A DNA stretch of 35,329 nt from Yoonia sp. Its GTDB lineage: Bacteria; Pseudomonadota; Alphaproteobacteria; Rhodobacterales; Rhodobacteraceae. A model generated the notes under the pieces. The model saw only the letters and a list, made by a program, of their open reading frames with translations, did not search any database and was not told where the DNA came from. Position numbers and translations under genes: made by a program. The stretch covers positions 1-35,329 of the forward strand of contig NZ_JAFMHR010000012.1 of NCBI RefSeq assembly GCF_017854415.1. Reading direction: 5' to 3'. Shown one piece after another: positions 24,061 through 32,094 of the stretch (position 1 is the stretch's first letter; every line of letters starts with the position of its first letter).

Positions 24061-25509
24061 ATGCTATGGTCCCTTATTAAAATCCTCGCGTTTGTCTTGG
24101 CTGTCACTGCACTCACTTATGGTGGCACGCAGTTGATGGAGGTTGACGGCGGTGCGACTGTCGATGTTGCCGGACAGGAATTCACCCTTAGCCCGCTTGA
24201 GATGGTCTTTGCGTTTGTCGCAATGGTTGTCGCGGTTTGGGTCGGTTTGAAATTGCTGGCGCTTTTGGTTGCCACGTTCAAGTTTTTGAACGGCGATGAA
24301 ACTGCGATCTCGCGTTATTTTGACCGTAACCGCGAACGCAAAGGCTATGAGGCACTTAGCGAAGGTATGATGGCGCTCGCGTCTGGCGAAGGCCATTTGG
24401 CGATGACCAAAGCGGCGCGCGCTGACAAATATCTGCAGCAGCCGCAGCTTACAAACCTGCTGACTGCCCAAGCCGCAGAGATGACAGGCGATCGCCGCAA
24501 GGCCGAAGAGACTTATAAAAAACTGCTGACTGACAACAAAACACGCTTTGTCGGTGTGCGCGGTATCATGAAGCAAAAGCTGGCTGATGGGGATACTGAC
24601 ACCGCACTCGCGCTGGCGAAAAAGGCGTTTGCGCTGAAACCAAAACACGAGGAAACGCAGGACGTATTGCTGCGCTTGCAGGCAGAAACATCCGATTGGG
24701 CCGGCGCGCGCAAAACGTTGGGCGCAAAGTTAAAATCCGGCAGCCTGCCGCGCGACGTGCATAAACGCCGCGATGCTGTTTTGGCATTGTCAGAAGCGCG
24801 TGACATTCTGGACGAAGGCAAAACAATCGAAGCGCGCGAAACGGCGATCGAAGCAAATCGTTTGTCGCCCGATCTGATCCCGGCCGCGATTATGGCAGCC
24901 CAAGGATATATCGGCGAAGGCAACGCACGCTATGCGACGCGCGTTCTGACGAAGACTTGGAACACACATCCGCACCCCGATTTAGCCGCCGCCTTTGCCG
25001 AGATTGCACCGGATGAGACTCCGCAAGAACGGCTTAAGCGCTTTACGGCTTTGACAAAGGCGACTGCAAATCACCCAGAGACAAAGATGCTTTTGGCAGA
25101 GCTGAACATTGCAGCCGAGGAATTTCCAAGTGCGAAACGTGCGTTGGGCGACTTGGTTGAAACAAACCCGACTGCACGCGTTTTAACATTGATGGCTGCA
25201 ATTGAACGCGGCCAAGGTGCCGACGATTCCGTTGTGCGCGGCTGGCTGACACGCGCATTAACAGCGCCCCGTGGCCCGCAATGGATTTGCGAGAATTGCC
25301 AACATATCCACCCAAGCTGGACGGCAACATGCAACAATTGCGGGTCTTTCGATACACTTGCATGGAAAACGCCTCCGGCGAGTGATGTCGCTATGCCGTC
25401 AGGAACAGAAATGTTGCCATTGATCGTCGGTCAAAAGACAGATGCGCCAGTGCCAGTGACAACTGCTGTCGAAGAAGCAGAAGTGGTAGAAGGCGACCAG
25501 AGCAAATAG
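24061..25509 (+). CDS. hemY: HemY N-terminal domain protein with C-terminal zinc ribbon-like motif
   Basis: A 482-residue membrane-anchored TPR-like protein. Two N-terminal helices (about 4-20 and 41-65) form the HemY_N domain, followed by helical repeats (about 90-400). The C-terminus has a CENC...CNNC arrangement (around 25288-25340) with flanking Trp residues, like the rubredoxin-type metal site of LapB/YciM. HemY-N proteins are linked to heme synthesis only by gene position; they are not the protoporphyrinogen oxidase of the same name. It starts at ATG 24061 after AAAGGCG, 13 bases past the mic60-like gene. A zinc or iron ligand role is inferred. Confidence 0.86.
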   Translation: MLWSLIKILAFVLAVTALTYGGTQLMEVDGGATVDVAGQEFTLSPLEMVFAFVAMVVAVWVGLKLLALLVATFKFLNGDETAISRYFDRNRERKGYEALSEGMMALASGEGHLAMTKAARADKYLQQPQLTNLLTAQAAEMTGDRRKAEETYKKLLTDNKTRFVGVRGIMKQKLADGDTDTALALAKKAFALKPKHEETQDVLLRLQAETSDWAGARKTLGAKLKSGSLPRDVHKRRDAVLALSEARDILDEGKTIEARETAIEANRLSPDLIPAAIMAAQGYIGEGNARYATRVLTKTWNTHPHPDLAAAFAEIAPDETPQERLKRFTALTKATANHPETKMLLAELNIAAEEFPSAKRALGDLVETNPTARVLTLMAAIERGQGADDSVVRGWLTRALTAPRGPQWICENCQHIHPSWTATCNNCGSFDTLAWKTPPASDVAMPSGTEMLPLIVGQKTDAPVPVTTAVEEAEVVEGDQSK

Positions 25510-25583
25510 CGCAAAGCGTATTTTTTGCAGTTCTGATCCTTTGGCTGGCTATTGATACCAGTGCTGGGGCAAGATGACCGCTT

Positions 25584-27323
25584 ATGATCCACGCTGATTT
25601 GCCAACAAAGAACCCGATTGCACGTGCCGCACTTAGGCGGCGTGTGCAGTTGGTGATTGCTGTTCTTTGCCTCGTGGTCATGTCGCTTAGCGGATATGCC
25701 GCTTTGAACGCGTATTTCACCGCCGAAAAAACCCGCGAAACGCCGCAACGCGCGCAGTTCTTTGCGGACGCGATCGATAGCGCGCTGACGCGGCTTGCCC
25801 ATTTGCCTTACGTTTTGTCGATCGATCCAGGCACGTTGGACGCATTGCAAACCAACGATGTTGCAGCGCTGAACCCCACACTTGCCGCCGTAGCACAGCG
25901 ATCCGGGGCCGAATTCGTGTTCTTGATGGACATAAACGGTCGCACTATTGCATCGTCGAACTATGCCGATGCTAACAGTCTAGTAGGTCGCTATTACACG
26001 TTCCGTCCTTACTTCAGATCGGCAATTCAGGGCCAGCAAGGGCGGTTCTACGCAGTTGGTGTCACGACAGGCCGCCCCGGCTATTTTATCGCTGAACCTG
26101 TCCGCGATGCTACGGGCACGATTTTTGGTGTGGTCGTGGTCAAGGTGCCCTTTCGTGACCTAAGCCGCGCAATCGTCGAAAGTGGTGAATTGATCCTTGT
26201 GACGAACGCCCAAGGCGTCGTTCTAGCAGCGTCAGAGGAAGGGTTTGTGTATGGCCTGATTTCGCCGATATCGGAATTCGACCGCGCGACATTGGAACAA
26301 CAGCAGCAATTCGGTAGCCAAGAGCTCACGCCGCTCGATTGGACCGAAGAAAGCCGCGGGCGCGCGACGGTTTCGGATGTGTCCTATTTGCTGACCCGCA
26401 CCGGCTTGCGCGAAGAAGACTGGACGCTGCATTTGTTGTCTGACGTCGCCGATATCCGGCGTCAGGCGCTCTTGTTTGTGGCCATTGCACTGACGGCATT
26501 GCTATCATTGATTATCGCGGCGGCACTGTTTCGGGCCGCACAATTGCGTCGCGCACTTGCGATTTCTAACGCTGATCGCCAACGGCTCGAAACAGAAATA
26601 CACGACCGCCGCATGGCAGAGGCAAATCTGGACAAAGCCCGCTCTGAACTGGCCCGCAAGAACCAGTTGGCGGCCCTTGGGCAGTTGTCGGCATCGATCA
26701 CGCATGAGTTGGGGCAGCCAATTTCAGCGATGAAAAACTATCTTGCCGCCGAAGAAATTGCCGTTGATGCGCGGCCCGGTAGTTTGTCGCCGCAACTGAC
26801 AGGGCTCGTCGATCGGATGCAGCGTATTGTCGATCAACTTCGGCTATTCGGGCGCAGCGACCCTGCGCAGAATGATCAGTTCGTTGTTCAAGATGCGGTC
26901 CGGACTGCCGTGAGCCTTGTGCAACATACTGCGGATGCGGCTGGTGCCACGATCACCTTGGATTTGGCGCAATCACCCATGCGGACGCGGGGGCAGGCGA
27001 CGCGGTTTGAACAAGTCGTTGTAAACCTGCTGCGCAATGCGATTGATGCGGTTGCAGACCTGCCGGATCGCGCGGTCGTGCTGCGTCTGATTGACGCCGA
27101 CGATGTCGTGATCGAGGTCGCAGATACCGGCCCCGGCCTTGGCGCGCTTGATATGGACGATCTTAAAGAGCCGTTCTTTAGTACGAAGCCATCCGGCGTG
27201 GGCATGGGGCTTGGTCTTGCGATTTCAGCGCAGATCATCAATGAGATGGACGGAACGCTTGATGCCCGTACTGCTGAAACTGGCGGTGCAGTCTTTCGCA
27301 TCAGCCTGCCAAAGGTGACATGA
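25584..27323 (+). CDS. dctB: Sensor histidine kinase, DctB-like
   Basis: A 579-residue two-helix membrane kinase (helices about 21-42 and 295-317) around a double-Cache/PDC periplasmic sensor (43-294), as in DctB. A short coiled coil (about 325-358) leads to the HisKA domain with phospho-His374 in SITHELGQPISAMKNYL, the N box VVNLLRNAIDAV, the G1 box VADTGPGLG and the G2 segment GVGMGLGLAIS. The helix RPYFRSAIQGQQGRFYAVG and the neighbouring GRPGYF match DctB-type organic-acid sensors. The start has GCAAGATG upstream and is moderately sure. It is followed after three bases by its response regulator and then by a TRAP transporter, so it probably senses that transporter's substrate. Confidence 0.9.
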   Translation: MIHADLPTKNPIARAALRRRVQLVIAVLCLVVMSLSGYAALNAYFTAEKTRETPQRAQFFADAIDSALTRLAHLPYVLSIDPGTLDALQTNDVAALNPTLAAVAQRSGAEFVFLMDINGRTIASSNYADANSLVGRYYTFRPYFRSAIQGQQGRFYAVGVTTGRPGYFIAEPVRDATGTIFGVVVVKVPFRDLSRAIVESGELILVTNAQGVVLAASEEGFVYGLISPISEFDRATLEQQQQFGSQELTPLDWTEESRGRATVSDVSYLLTRTGLREEDWTLHLLSDVADIRRQALLFVAIALTALLSLIIAAALFRAAQLRRALAISNADRQRLETEIHDRRMAEANLDKARSELARKNQLAALGQLSASITHELGQPISAMKNYLAAEEIAVDARPGSLSPQLTGLVDRMQRIVDQLRLFGRSDPAQNDQFVVQDAVRTAVSLVQHTADAAGATITLDLAQSPMRTRGQATRFEQVVVNLLRNAIDAVADLPDRAVVLRLIDADDVVIEVADTGPGLGALDMDDLKEPFFSTKPSGVGMGLGLAISAQIINEMDGTLDARTAETGGAVFRISLPKVT

Positions 27324-27326
27324 CCC

Positions 27327-28664
27327 ATGCCTGAAACCTATACCGCCTTTGTTATTGATGACGATAGCGAGATGCGCAATTCACTGGGCGTGCTGTTGGA
27401 ACGGTCCGGCTGGCAAGTCTCGCGGTTTTCAGGCGCGCAGGCGGCGCTTGAACGGCTTGAGGTTGCGGCGCCTGATGTCGTTTTGTCCGATGTGCGGATG
27501 CCCGGGATGACCGGTCTTGATCTGCTGGAACATATGCAAGATGCCCGCACGCCGCCCTTGGTTCTGATCTCGGCGCATGGGGATATCCCGATGGCCGTCG
27601 ATGCGATTCAAAAGGGTGCGTATTCGTTTCTGGAAAAACCGTTCGAGCCGCGTCGTTTGTTGACGATCCTGCGCCATGCTGCGGAAAAACATCGCCTGCT
27701 GATCTCGGCGCGACGGATGCGCGCACAGCTTGTTGAGCTTTCGGGTCTGGACCGCGTTTTGCTGGGCAGCAGTCCACGGGTGGCGCAACTCAAGGCGGAC
27801 GCGATTGATCTGGCTATGACAAATGGTCCGGTTCTTATCACGGGTGAAACGGGAACGGGCAAAGAGGTTGTCGCCCGCGCCCTGCACCGTCTTGGCCCGC
27901 GTAGCGACAATGCATTCGTCGCGATCAACTGTGCGACCTTAACCGAAGAACGGTTGGAAGAGCAGGTTTTTGGAAACTCTGACGGTCAGCGCGGTGCATT
28001 TCGCCGTGCCGATGGCGGTACTTTGTTTCTGGACGAAGTTGGCACCGCCCCGCTTGCCGTGCAAGTCAAGTTGCTGCGCGCGCTTGAAACGGGTGATATT
28101 CAGCCCGTCGGTTCTGACGAAGACGTGCAAACGGATGTGCGGATTATCGCGGCATCAAACGAAGATCTAACTGGCAAAGTTGCGAGCGGTACGTTTCGCG
28201 AGGATTTCCTGTTTCGCTTGAATACGTTCCAATTACACCTGCCCCGCTTGCTCGAGCGTGGCGATGATATTGTGCTGTTGTTCGAACACTTCGTCGCCCA
28301 GATGTCAGAGACCTATGAAATCTCACCGCCTGATATGACGGCTGATGATGCGGCTGCATTGTTGGCGCATGACTGGCCCGGCAACGTGCGCGAGTTGCGC
28401 CATGTCGCGGAACGCCGGGTACTGGCGGCCCGTCGAGGTGACGGATCAGTTGCTGCAGCTTTGCGCAACGAGAACCCAAGCGAGGATGTGCCCGCGACCC
28501 TGCGCGAAGCCGTCGCGCGATTTGAACGCACTTTGATTGGTCAGGCCGTGCGCAGTCATAATGGCCGGATGGAGGCCGTCGCCGAGGCATTGGGGATCGG
28601 GCGTCGCACATTGAATGAAAAGATCGTCAAGCTGGGTTTGGACAAGTCTGAACTGTTGGATTGA
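27327..28664 (+). CDS. dctD: DctD-like response regulator lacking the GAFTGA loop
   Basis: A 445-residue NtrC-family regulator. The receiver domain (about 5-120) has Asp55 as phosphoacceptor (SDVRMPG) and Lys104 in EKPF. The AAA+ domain (about 145-365) has Walker A GETGTGKE (173-180), Walker B GGTLFLDEVG (230-239), the Arg fingers in FREDFLFRLN and sensor II WPGNVREL. The Fis-type HTH is at 400-437. Between EEQVFG and the RADGGTLF strand the usual GAFTGA segment is absent; only SDGQRGAFR remains, with GAF filling the later G-x-F position. GAFTGA contacts sigma-54, so this protein is expected to act on sigma-70 promoters, as reported for Rhodobacter capsulatus NtrC. It is paired with DctB. Confidence 0.88.
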   Translation: MPETYTAFVIDDDSEMRNSLGVLLERSGWQVSRFSGAQAALERLEVAAPDVVLSDVRMPGMTGLDLLEHMQDARTPPLVLISAHGDIPMAVDAIQKGAYSFLEKPFEPRRLLTILRHAAEKHRLLISARRMRAQLVELSGLDRVLLGSSPRVAQLKADAIDLAMTNGPVLITGETGTGKEVVARALHRLGPRSDNAFVAINCATLTEERLEEQVFGNSDGQRGAFRRADGGTLFLDEVGTAPLAVQVKLLRALETGDIQPVGSDEDVQTDVRIIAASNEDLTGKVASGTFREDFLFRLNTFQLHLPRLLERGDDIVLLFEHFVAQMSETYEISPPDMTADDAAALLAHDWPGNVRELRHVAERRVLAARRGDGSVAAALRNENPSEDVPATLREAVARFERTLIGQAVRSHNGRMEAVAEALGIGRRTLNEKIVKLGLDKSELLD

Positions 28665-28669
28665 CCTAA

Positions 28670-28737
28670 CTGCGGAAATCCGCAGAGATGTTTGCGCCGA
28701 TACTGCGGATTGCTTCATATCGCGACCAATCCCGCAG
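28670..28737 (+). promoter_or_regulatory. Candidate DctD operator: paired CTGCGGA dyads before the TRAP receptor gene
   Basis: A 7-2-7 dyad (CTGCGGA-AA-TCCGCAG, 28670-28685) lies six bases after the dctD stop. A second, imperfect dyad pairs CTGCGGATT (28703-28711) with AATCCCGCAG (28728-28737). A loose sigma-70 pair TTGCGC (28692) and CATATC (28716), 18 apart, sits between the half-sites. No GG-N10-GC sigma-54 element is visible. No T-run follows, so the first dyad is not a terminator. Its binding by DctD is inferred. Confidence 0.5.
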
Positions 28738-28787
28738 GCGTACTAGTGCAATCAGCATCCTTAATGGATCATTTTTGGGAGGAAACC

Positions 28788-29792
28788 ATGAAACACTTTA
28801 AAACAGCAATCGTTGCCGCAAGCATCGCAATGACAGGTGTCAGTGCGCAAGCCGAAGACGCGAACTACATTTTGGCCACAGCTTCAACTGGCGGAACATA
28901 CTATCCGGTTGGCGTTGCACTTGCGACTTTGGTCAAAGTTAAGCTTGAGCCAAGCCAAGGTATTGGCATGTCTGCCATCAGCTCTGCTGGTTCGGGCGAA
29001 AACGTGCGTTTGATCCGCGAAGGTGAAGCGCAGTTTGGCATTATGCAGGGACTTTACGGTTACTACGCTGCATCCGGAACGGGTCCATTGGCAGAAGTCG
29101 GTCCACAAGAGAACTTGCGCTCTGTCACGATGCTTTGGCAGAATGTTGAGCATTTCTTGGTGTCATCCGATGTAGCTGGTGATGGCACAATCAGCGCAAT
29201 GGCTGACCTGAAAGGCGAGGCGATGGCGCTTGGTAGCCAGAACTCTGGTACGATCGGGTCGAACCGGACTGTGCTCAGCGGCTTTGGTATCGACATTGAT
29301 ACAGACTATGAACTGGTGTTTGGTGGCTACGGTCCATCGGCTGAAGCCTTGCAAAACGGTCAGGTCAAAGGGATCGGTACGCCTGCTGGTGTGCCCGTCG
29401 GTGCCGTTAGCCAGTTGATGGCAACCGCAGGTGACGGCGTTACACTGCTGGCATTTACGGATGCACAGATCGCTACGGCTGATGCCGGTCGCGGTCTTTG
29501 GACGCCGTACACAATTCCTGCCGGGACGTATCCTGGTCAGGCCGCTGACGTGCAAACGATCGCTCAGCCGAACTTTTTGGCCACAAGCGCTGATTTGCCA
29601 ACAGAGCATGTCTACGAGCTGACAAAAGCGATCTACGAGAACTTGCCGTTCTTGCAAGCCATCCACCCTGCGACCAAGGTGATGGCGATCGAGAATGCGA
29701 TCGCTGGCCTGCCTTTGCCGCTGCACTCTGGTGCGCTGCAGTACTATCAAGAGGTTGGTGTCGACGTTCCTGCGCGTCTGATCGCACAGTAA
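28788..29792 (+). CDS. TRAP transporter substrate receptor, TAXI family
   Basis: A periplasmic solute-binding protein of the TAXI (TRAP-associated extracytoplasmic immunogenic) family. The start is ATG 28788, seven bases after GGGAGG. It gives a 334-residue precursor with signal peptide MKHFKTAIVAASIAMTGVSAQA, likely cut before EDANY. The mature start ILATASTGGTYYPVG is the family mark; EGEAQFGIMQ and the later FGGYGPSAEALQNGQVKG also fit. The ligand cannot be read from sequence. TAXI systems are known for glutamate, alpha-ketoglutarate and related acids. It is followed by the fused permease, and a hairpin between them could raise the receptor dose. Confidence 0.92.
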   Translation: MKHFKTAIVAASIAMTGVSAQAEDANYILATASTGGTYYPVGVALATLVKVKLEPSQGIGMSAISSAGSGENVRLIREGEAQFGIMQGLYGYYAASGTGPLAEVGPQENLRSVTMLWQNVEHFLVSSDVAGDGTISAMADLKGEAMALGSQNSGTIGSNRTVLSGFGIDIDTDYELVFGGYGPSAEALQNGQVKGIGTPAGVPVGAVSQLMATAGDGVTLLAFTDAQIATADAGRGLWTPYTIPAGTYPGQAADVQTIAQPNFLATSADLPTEHVYELTKAIYENLPFLQAIHPATKVMAIENAIAGLPLPLHSGALQYYQEVGVDVPARLIAQ

Positions 29793-29805
29793 CACGCTAA
29801 TATCG

Positions 29806-29839
29806 AAACCGGCCCCCGTGAAAACGCGGGGCCGGTTTT
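29806..29839 (+). terminator. Hairpin with T-run between receptor and permease genes
   Basis: AAACCGGCCCC (29806-29816) pairs with GGGGCCGGTTT (29828-29838); the loop holds GTGAAAACGC, and four T end at 29839. It is strong enough to stop most transcripts. In binding-protein transport operons such a hairpin leaves more receptor than permease message; partial readthrough must occur because the permease has no clear promoter of its own. Confidence 0.75.
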
Positions 29840-29858
29840 GCATTCTGGGGGGAAGACG

Positions 29859-31976
29859 ATGGCAGACGAACAAGAAATAGACACAGGCGCCTTGCGCACC
29901 TTTACGGGCATTCCGAACATGATTTTGTCGGTCGCTTGTTTCTTGATTGCGATTGGTCACCTTTATGTGGCGTTTGATCCGATCCTGTCCGAGCTTGAAC
30001 GCAACGCTTACCACTTTGCTGGTTTTGCGGCCCTTGCCGCGGTGCTTTACCCGATGTGGAAAGGCAAATCCGGCAAACGCGCACCGGTTTTGTTGGATGC
30101 GATGATTGGACTGACAGTGGCTGTTGCGGCCGTCTGGTTAGCACAGGCCGAGAACGCGATCTATGATCGAGGCGTCAAGTTTTCGACACCCGATTGGATC
30201 GCGGCTGCGATCTGCATCATGGGCGCAATTGAACTGACCCGCCGCGTTGCTGGTGTGATCATCCCCGGATTAATCATCATTGCACTGTCGTATATAGTCT
30301 TTTGGGGTCAATATGTCGGCGGCATTTTCTCTTTTCCCGGTTTAAGCCTTGAGACTGTCGCGTTCCGCTCGATTTACGGTGATGATGCGATGTTCGGCAC
30401 GATTGCACGGATTTCGTCGACCTTTGTTTTTCTGTTCATCATCTTCGGTGCATTCCTGTTGCGCTCGGGCGCTGGTGAATTTGTCATCAATTTGGCCCGC
30501 GCCGTTGCTGGTCGCATGGTGGGTGGTCCCGGTATCGTCGCGGTCATTGCATCTGGATTAACAGGTACGATTTCAGGCTCTGCCGTGGCGAACACCGCAT
30601 CGACTGGCGTCATTACGATCCCATTGATGAAACGTGCTGGTTTTGCTCCTAAATTTGCAGGCGGCGTTGAAGCTGCGGCATCCACGGGTGGCCAACTTAT
30701 GCCGCCGATTATGGGTGCGGGCGCGTTTGTGATGGCAAGCTTTACGCAGATACCCTACGAACACATCGTAGCTGTCGCAGCCCTGCCTGCTTTGCTCTAT
30801 TTCCTATCTGTTGCGTTTTTTGTCCGCATTGAGGCACGCCGCAACAACCTGCCGCCGATGCCCGATGAGGGGCAAACTCTTGGGTCGGCATTCAAAGAAG
30901 GCGGCGCGAGCTTCTTCATTCCGATCACCACATTGATTTTCCTTTTGGTCTCCGGTTTTACCCCAACCTATGCGGCTGTTTTCGGCATTTGCGCTGTGAT
31001 TGCGTCTAGCTGGCTGACCAAGAACCCGATGGGCCCGCGCGCTGTGTTCGAGGCTTTCGTGATGGGGACCAAGGCGATGGTGTTGACCGCCGTTTTGCTA
31101 TGCTCTGTCGGATTGATCGTGAACGTGATCGCCACCGCAGGGATCGGAAACACCTTTAGCTTGATGATCGCGGCTTGGTCTGGCGGCAATGTTTTGATCG
31201 CTTTGGTTCTGATCGCATTAGCTAGCCTTGTGTTGGGTATGGGCCTGCCAGTGACTGCCGCGTATATCGTTTTGGCGACACTTTCTGCCCCAGCGCTTTC
31301 AGGGATGATTTCAGACCAGTTCGTAATCGAGCAACTGGCGATGGGAGCGTTGCCAGATGCAGCTAAAGCCGTGTTGATGTTCGGGGTCCCAGAACAGGCC
31401 GCTTTGTTGGCGGGCGAAGTCACCCGTGCAGAGGCCACGGAATTGATCCGCAGCTTGCCGCTGGAAATCGCGGCACCATTGCGGGACTTGGTTGTTCCTC
31501 AGTCGGTGGCAATGTCTGCATTGTTGTCCGCGCATATGATCATCTTTTGGCTATCTCAGGACAGTAACGTCACCCCGCCTGTGGCCTTAGCCGCGTTCAC
31601 GGCCGCCGCAATCGCCAAAGCACCGGCAATGGCGACGGGCGTCGCAAGCTGGAAGCTGGCAAAGGGTCTTTATATCGTACCAGTCTTGTTTGCTTACACA
31701 CCATTCCTGTCTGGCAACTGGCCCGAGATGATTCTGGTCTTTGTCTTTGCTGTATTTGGTGTCTATGCCATTGCCGCAGCTTTGCAGGGCTGTATGGAAA
31801 AGCGCTTTGGGCCTGTGATGCGCATGCTTGCTTTTGCTGCCGGTGTAGCTGCACTTTGGCCTTCAATCCTGATTTTGAATGTTCTGGGCGTTGCGGCAAC
31901 GATCGGACTGTTGGTGTGGAACATCAAATTCGGGATCACGCCAAAGACTTCACCAGTGCTTCCTGACGCCATCTAA
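29859..31976 (+). CDS. TRAP transporter fused permease (4TM/12TM, DctQM type)
   Basis: A 705-residue inner-membrane protein that fuses the small (DctQ) and large (DctM) TRAP permease subunits, as usual for TAXI systems. The N-terminal part (about 15-150) has four helices. The DctM part follows with ISSTFVFLFIIFGAFLL, GTISGSAVANTASTG, a family mark, then AAASTGGQLMPPIMGAGAF and LGMGLPVTAAYIVLA. It works with the periplasmic TAXI receptor and uses an ion gradient. The start is ATG 29859 after GGGGGGAAGACG; an upstream ATG at 29838 lies within the terminator and is unlikely. The substrate is not known. Confidence 0.93.
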   Translation: MADEQEIDTGALRTFTGIPNMILSVACFLIAIGHLYVAFDPILSELERNAYHFAGFAALAAVLYPMWKGKSGKRAPVLLDAMIGLTVAVAAVWLAQAENAIYDRGVKFSTPDWIAAAICIMGAIELTRRVAGVIIPGLIIIALSYIVFWGQYVGGIFSFPGLSLETVAFRSIYGDDAMFGTIARISSTFVFLFIIFGAFLLRSGAGEFVINLARAVAGRMVGGPGIVAVIASGLTGTISGSAVANTASTGVITIPLMKRAGFAPKFAGGVEAAASTGGQLMPPIMGAGAFVMASFTQIPYEHIVAVAALPALLYFLSVAFFVRIEARRNNLPPMPDEGQTLGSAFKEGGASFFIPITTLIFLLVSGFTPTYAAVFGICAVIASSWLTKNPMGPRAVFEAFVMGTKAMVLTAVLLCSVGLIVNVIATAGIGNTFSLMIAAWSGGNVLIALVLIALASLVLGMGLPVTAAYIVLATLSAPALSGMISDQFVIEQLAMGALPDAAKAVLMFGVPEQAALLAGEVTRAEATELIRSLPLEIAAPLRDLVVPQSVAMSALLSAHMIIFWLSQDSNVTPPVALAAFTAAAIAKAPAMATGVASWKLAKGLYIVPVLFAYTPFLSGNWPEMILVFVFAVFGVYAIAAALQGCMEKRFGPVMRMLAFAAGVAALWPSILILNVLGVAATIGLLVWNIKFGITPKTSPVLPDAI

Positions 31977-32094
31977 GGCAAAGCCCCGCGGGCGCGTTCG
32001 AAGGGCTTGCGCTACATTGTATGCCATTGTATGCCAACGTCAGATTATGGCGCTGTTTCGCGCTGTGTAAACGATTCCAAACGAGGCCAATCAC
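31977..32094 (+). promoter_or_regulatory. icd upstream region with 10-base tandem repeat and possible promoter
   Basis: CATTGTATGC occurs twice in tandem (32015-32024 and 32025-32034). TTGCGC (32008) and TATGCC (about 32031) stand 17 bases apart and may be a sigma-70 promoter whose -10 lies in the second copy. A weak stem AAGCCC/GGGCTT (31981-31986 with 32003-32008) follows the TRAP permease stop but has no T-run. The icd start follows CGAGGCCAATCAC. Confidence 0.3.

Noticed and set aside
28670-28685. Terminator of dctD
   Set aside because: The dyad is symmetric but has only a two-base centre and no T-run; an operator is more likely.
28665-28787. Sigma-54 (-24/-12) promoter for the TRAP receptor gene
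   Set aside because: No GG-N10-GC element with flanking T was found in the gap, and the regulator lacks GAFTGA.
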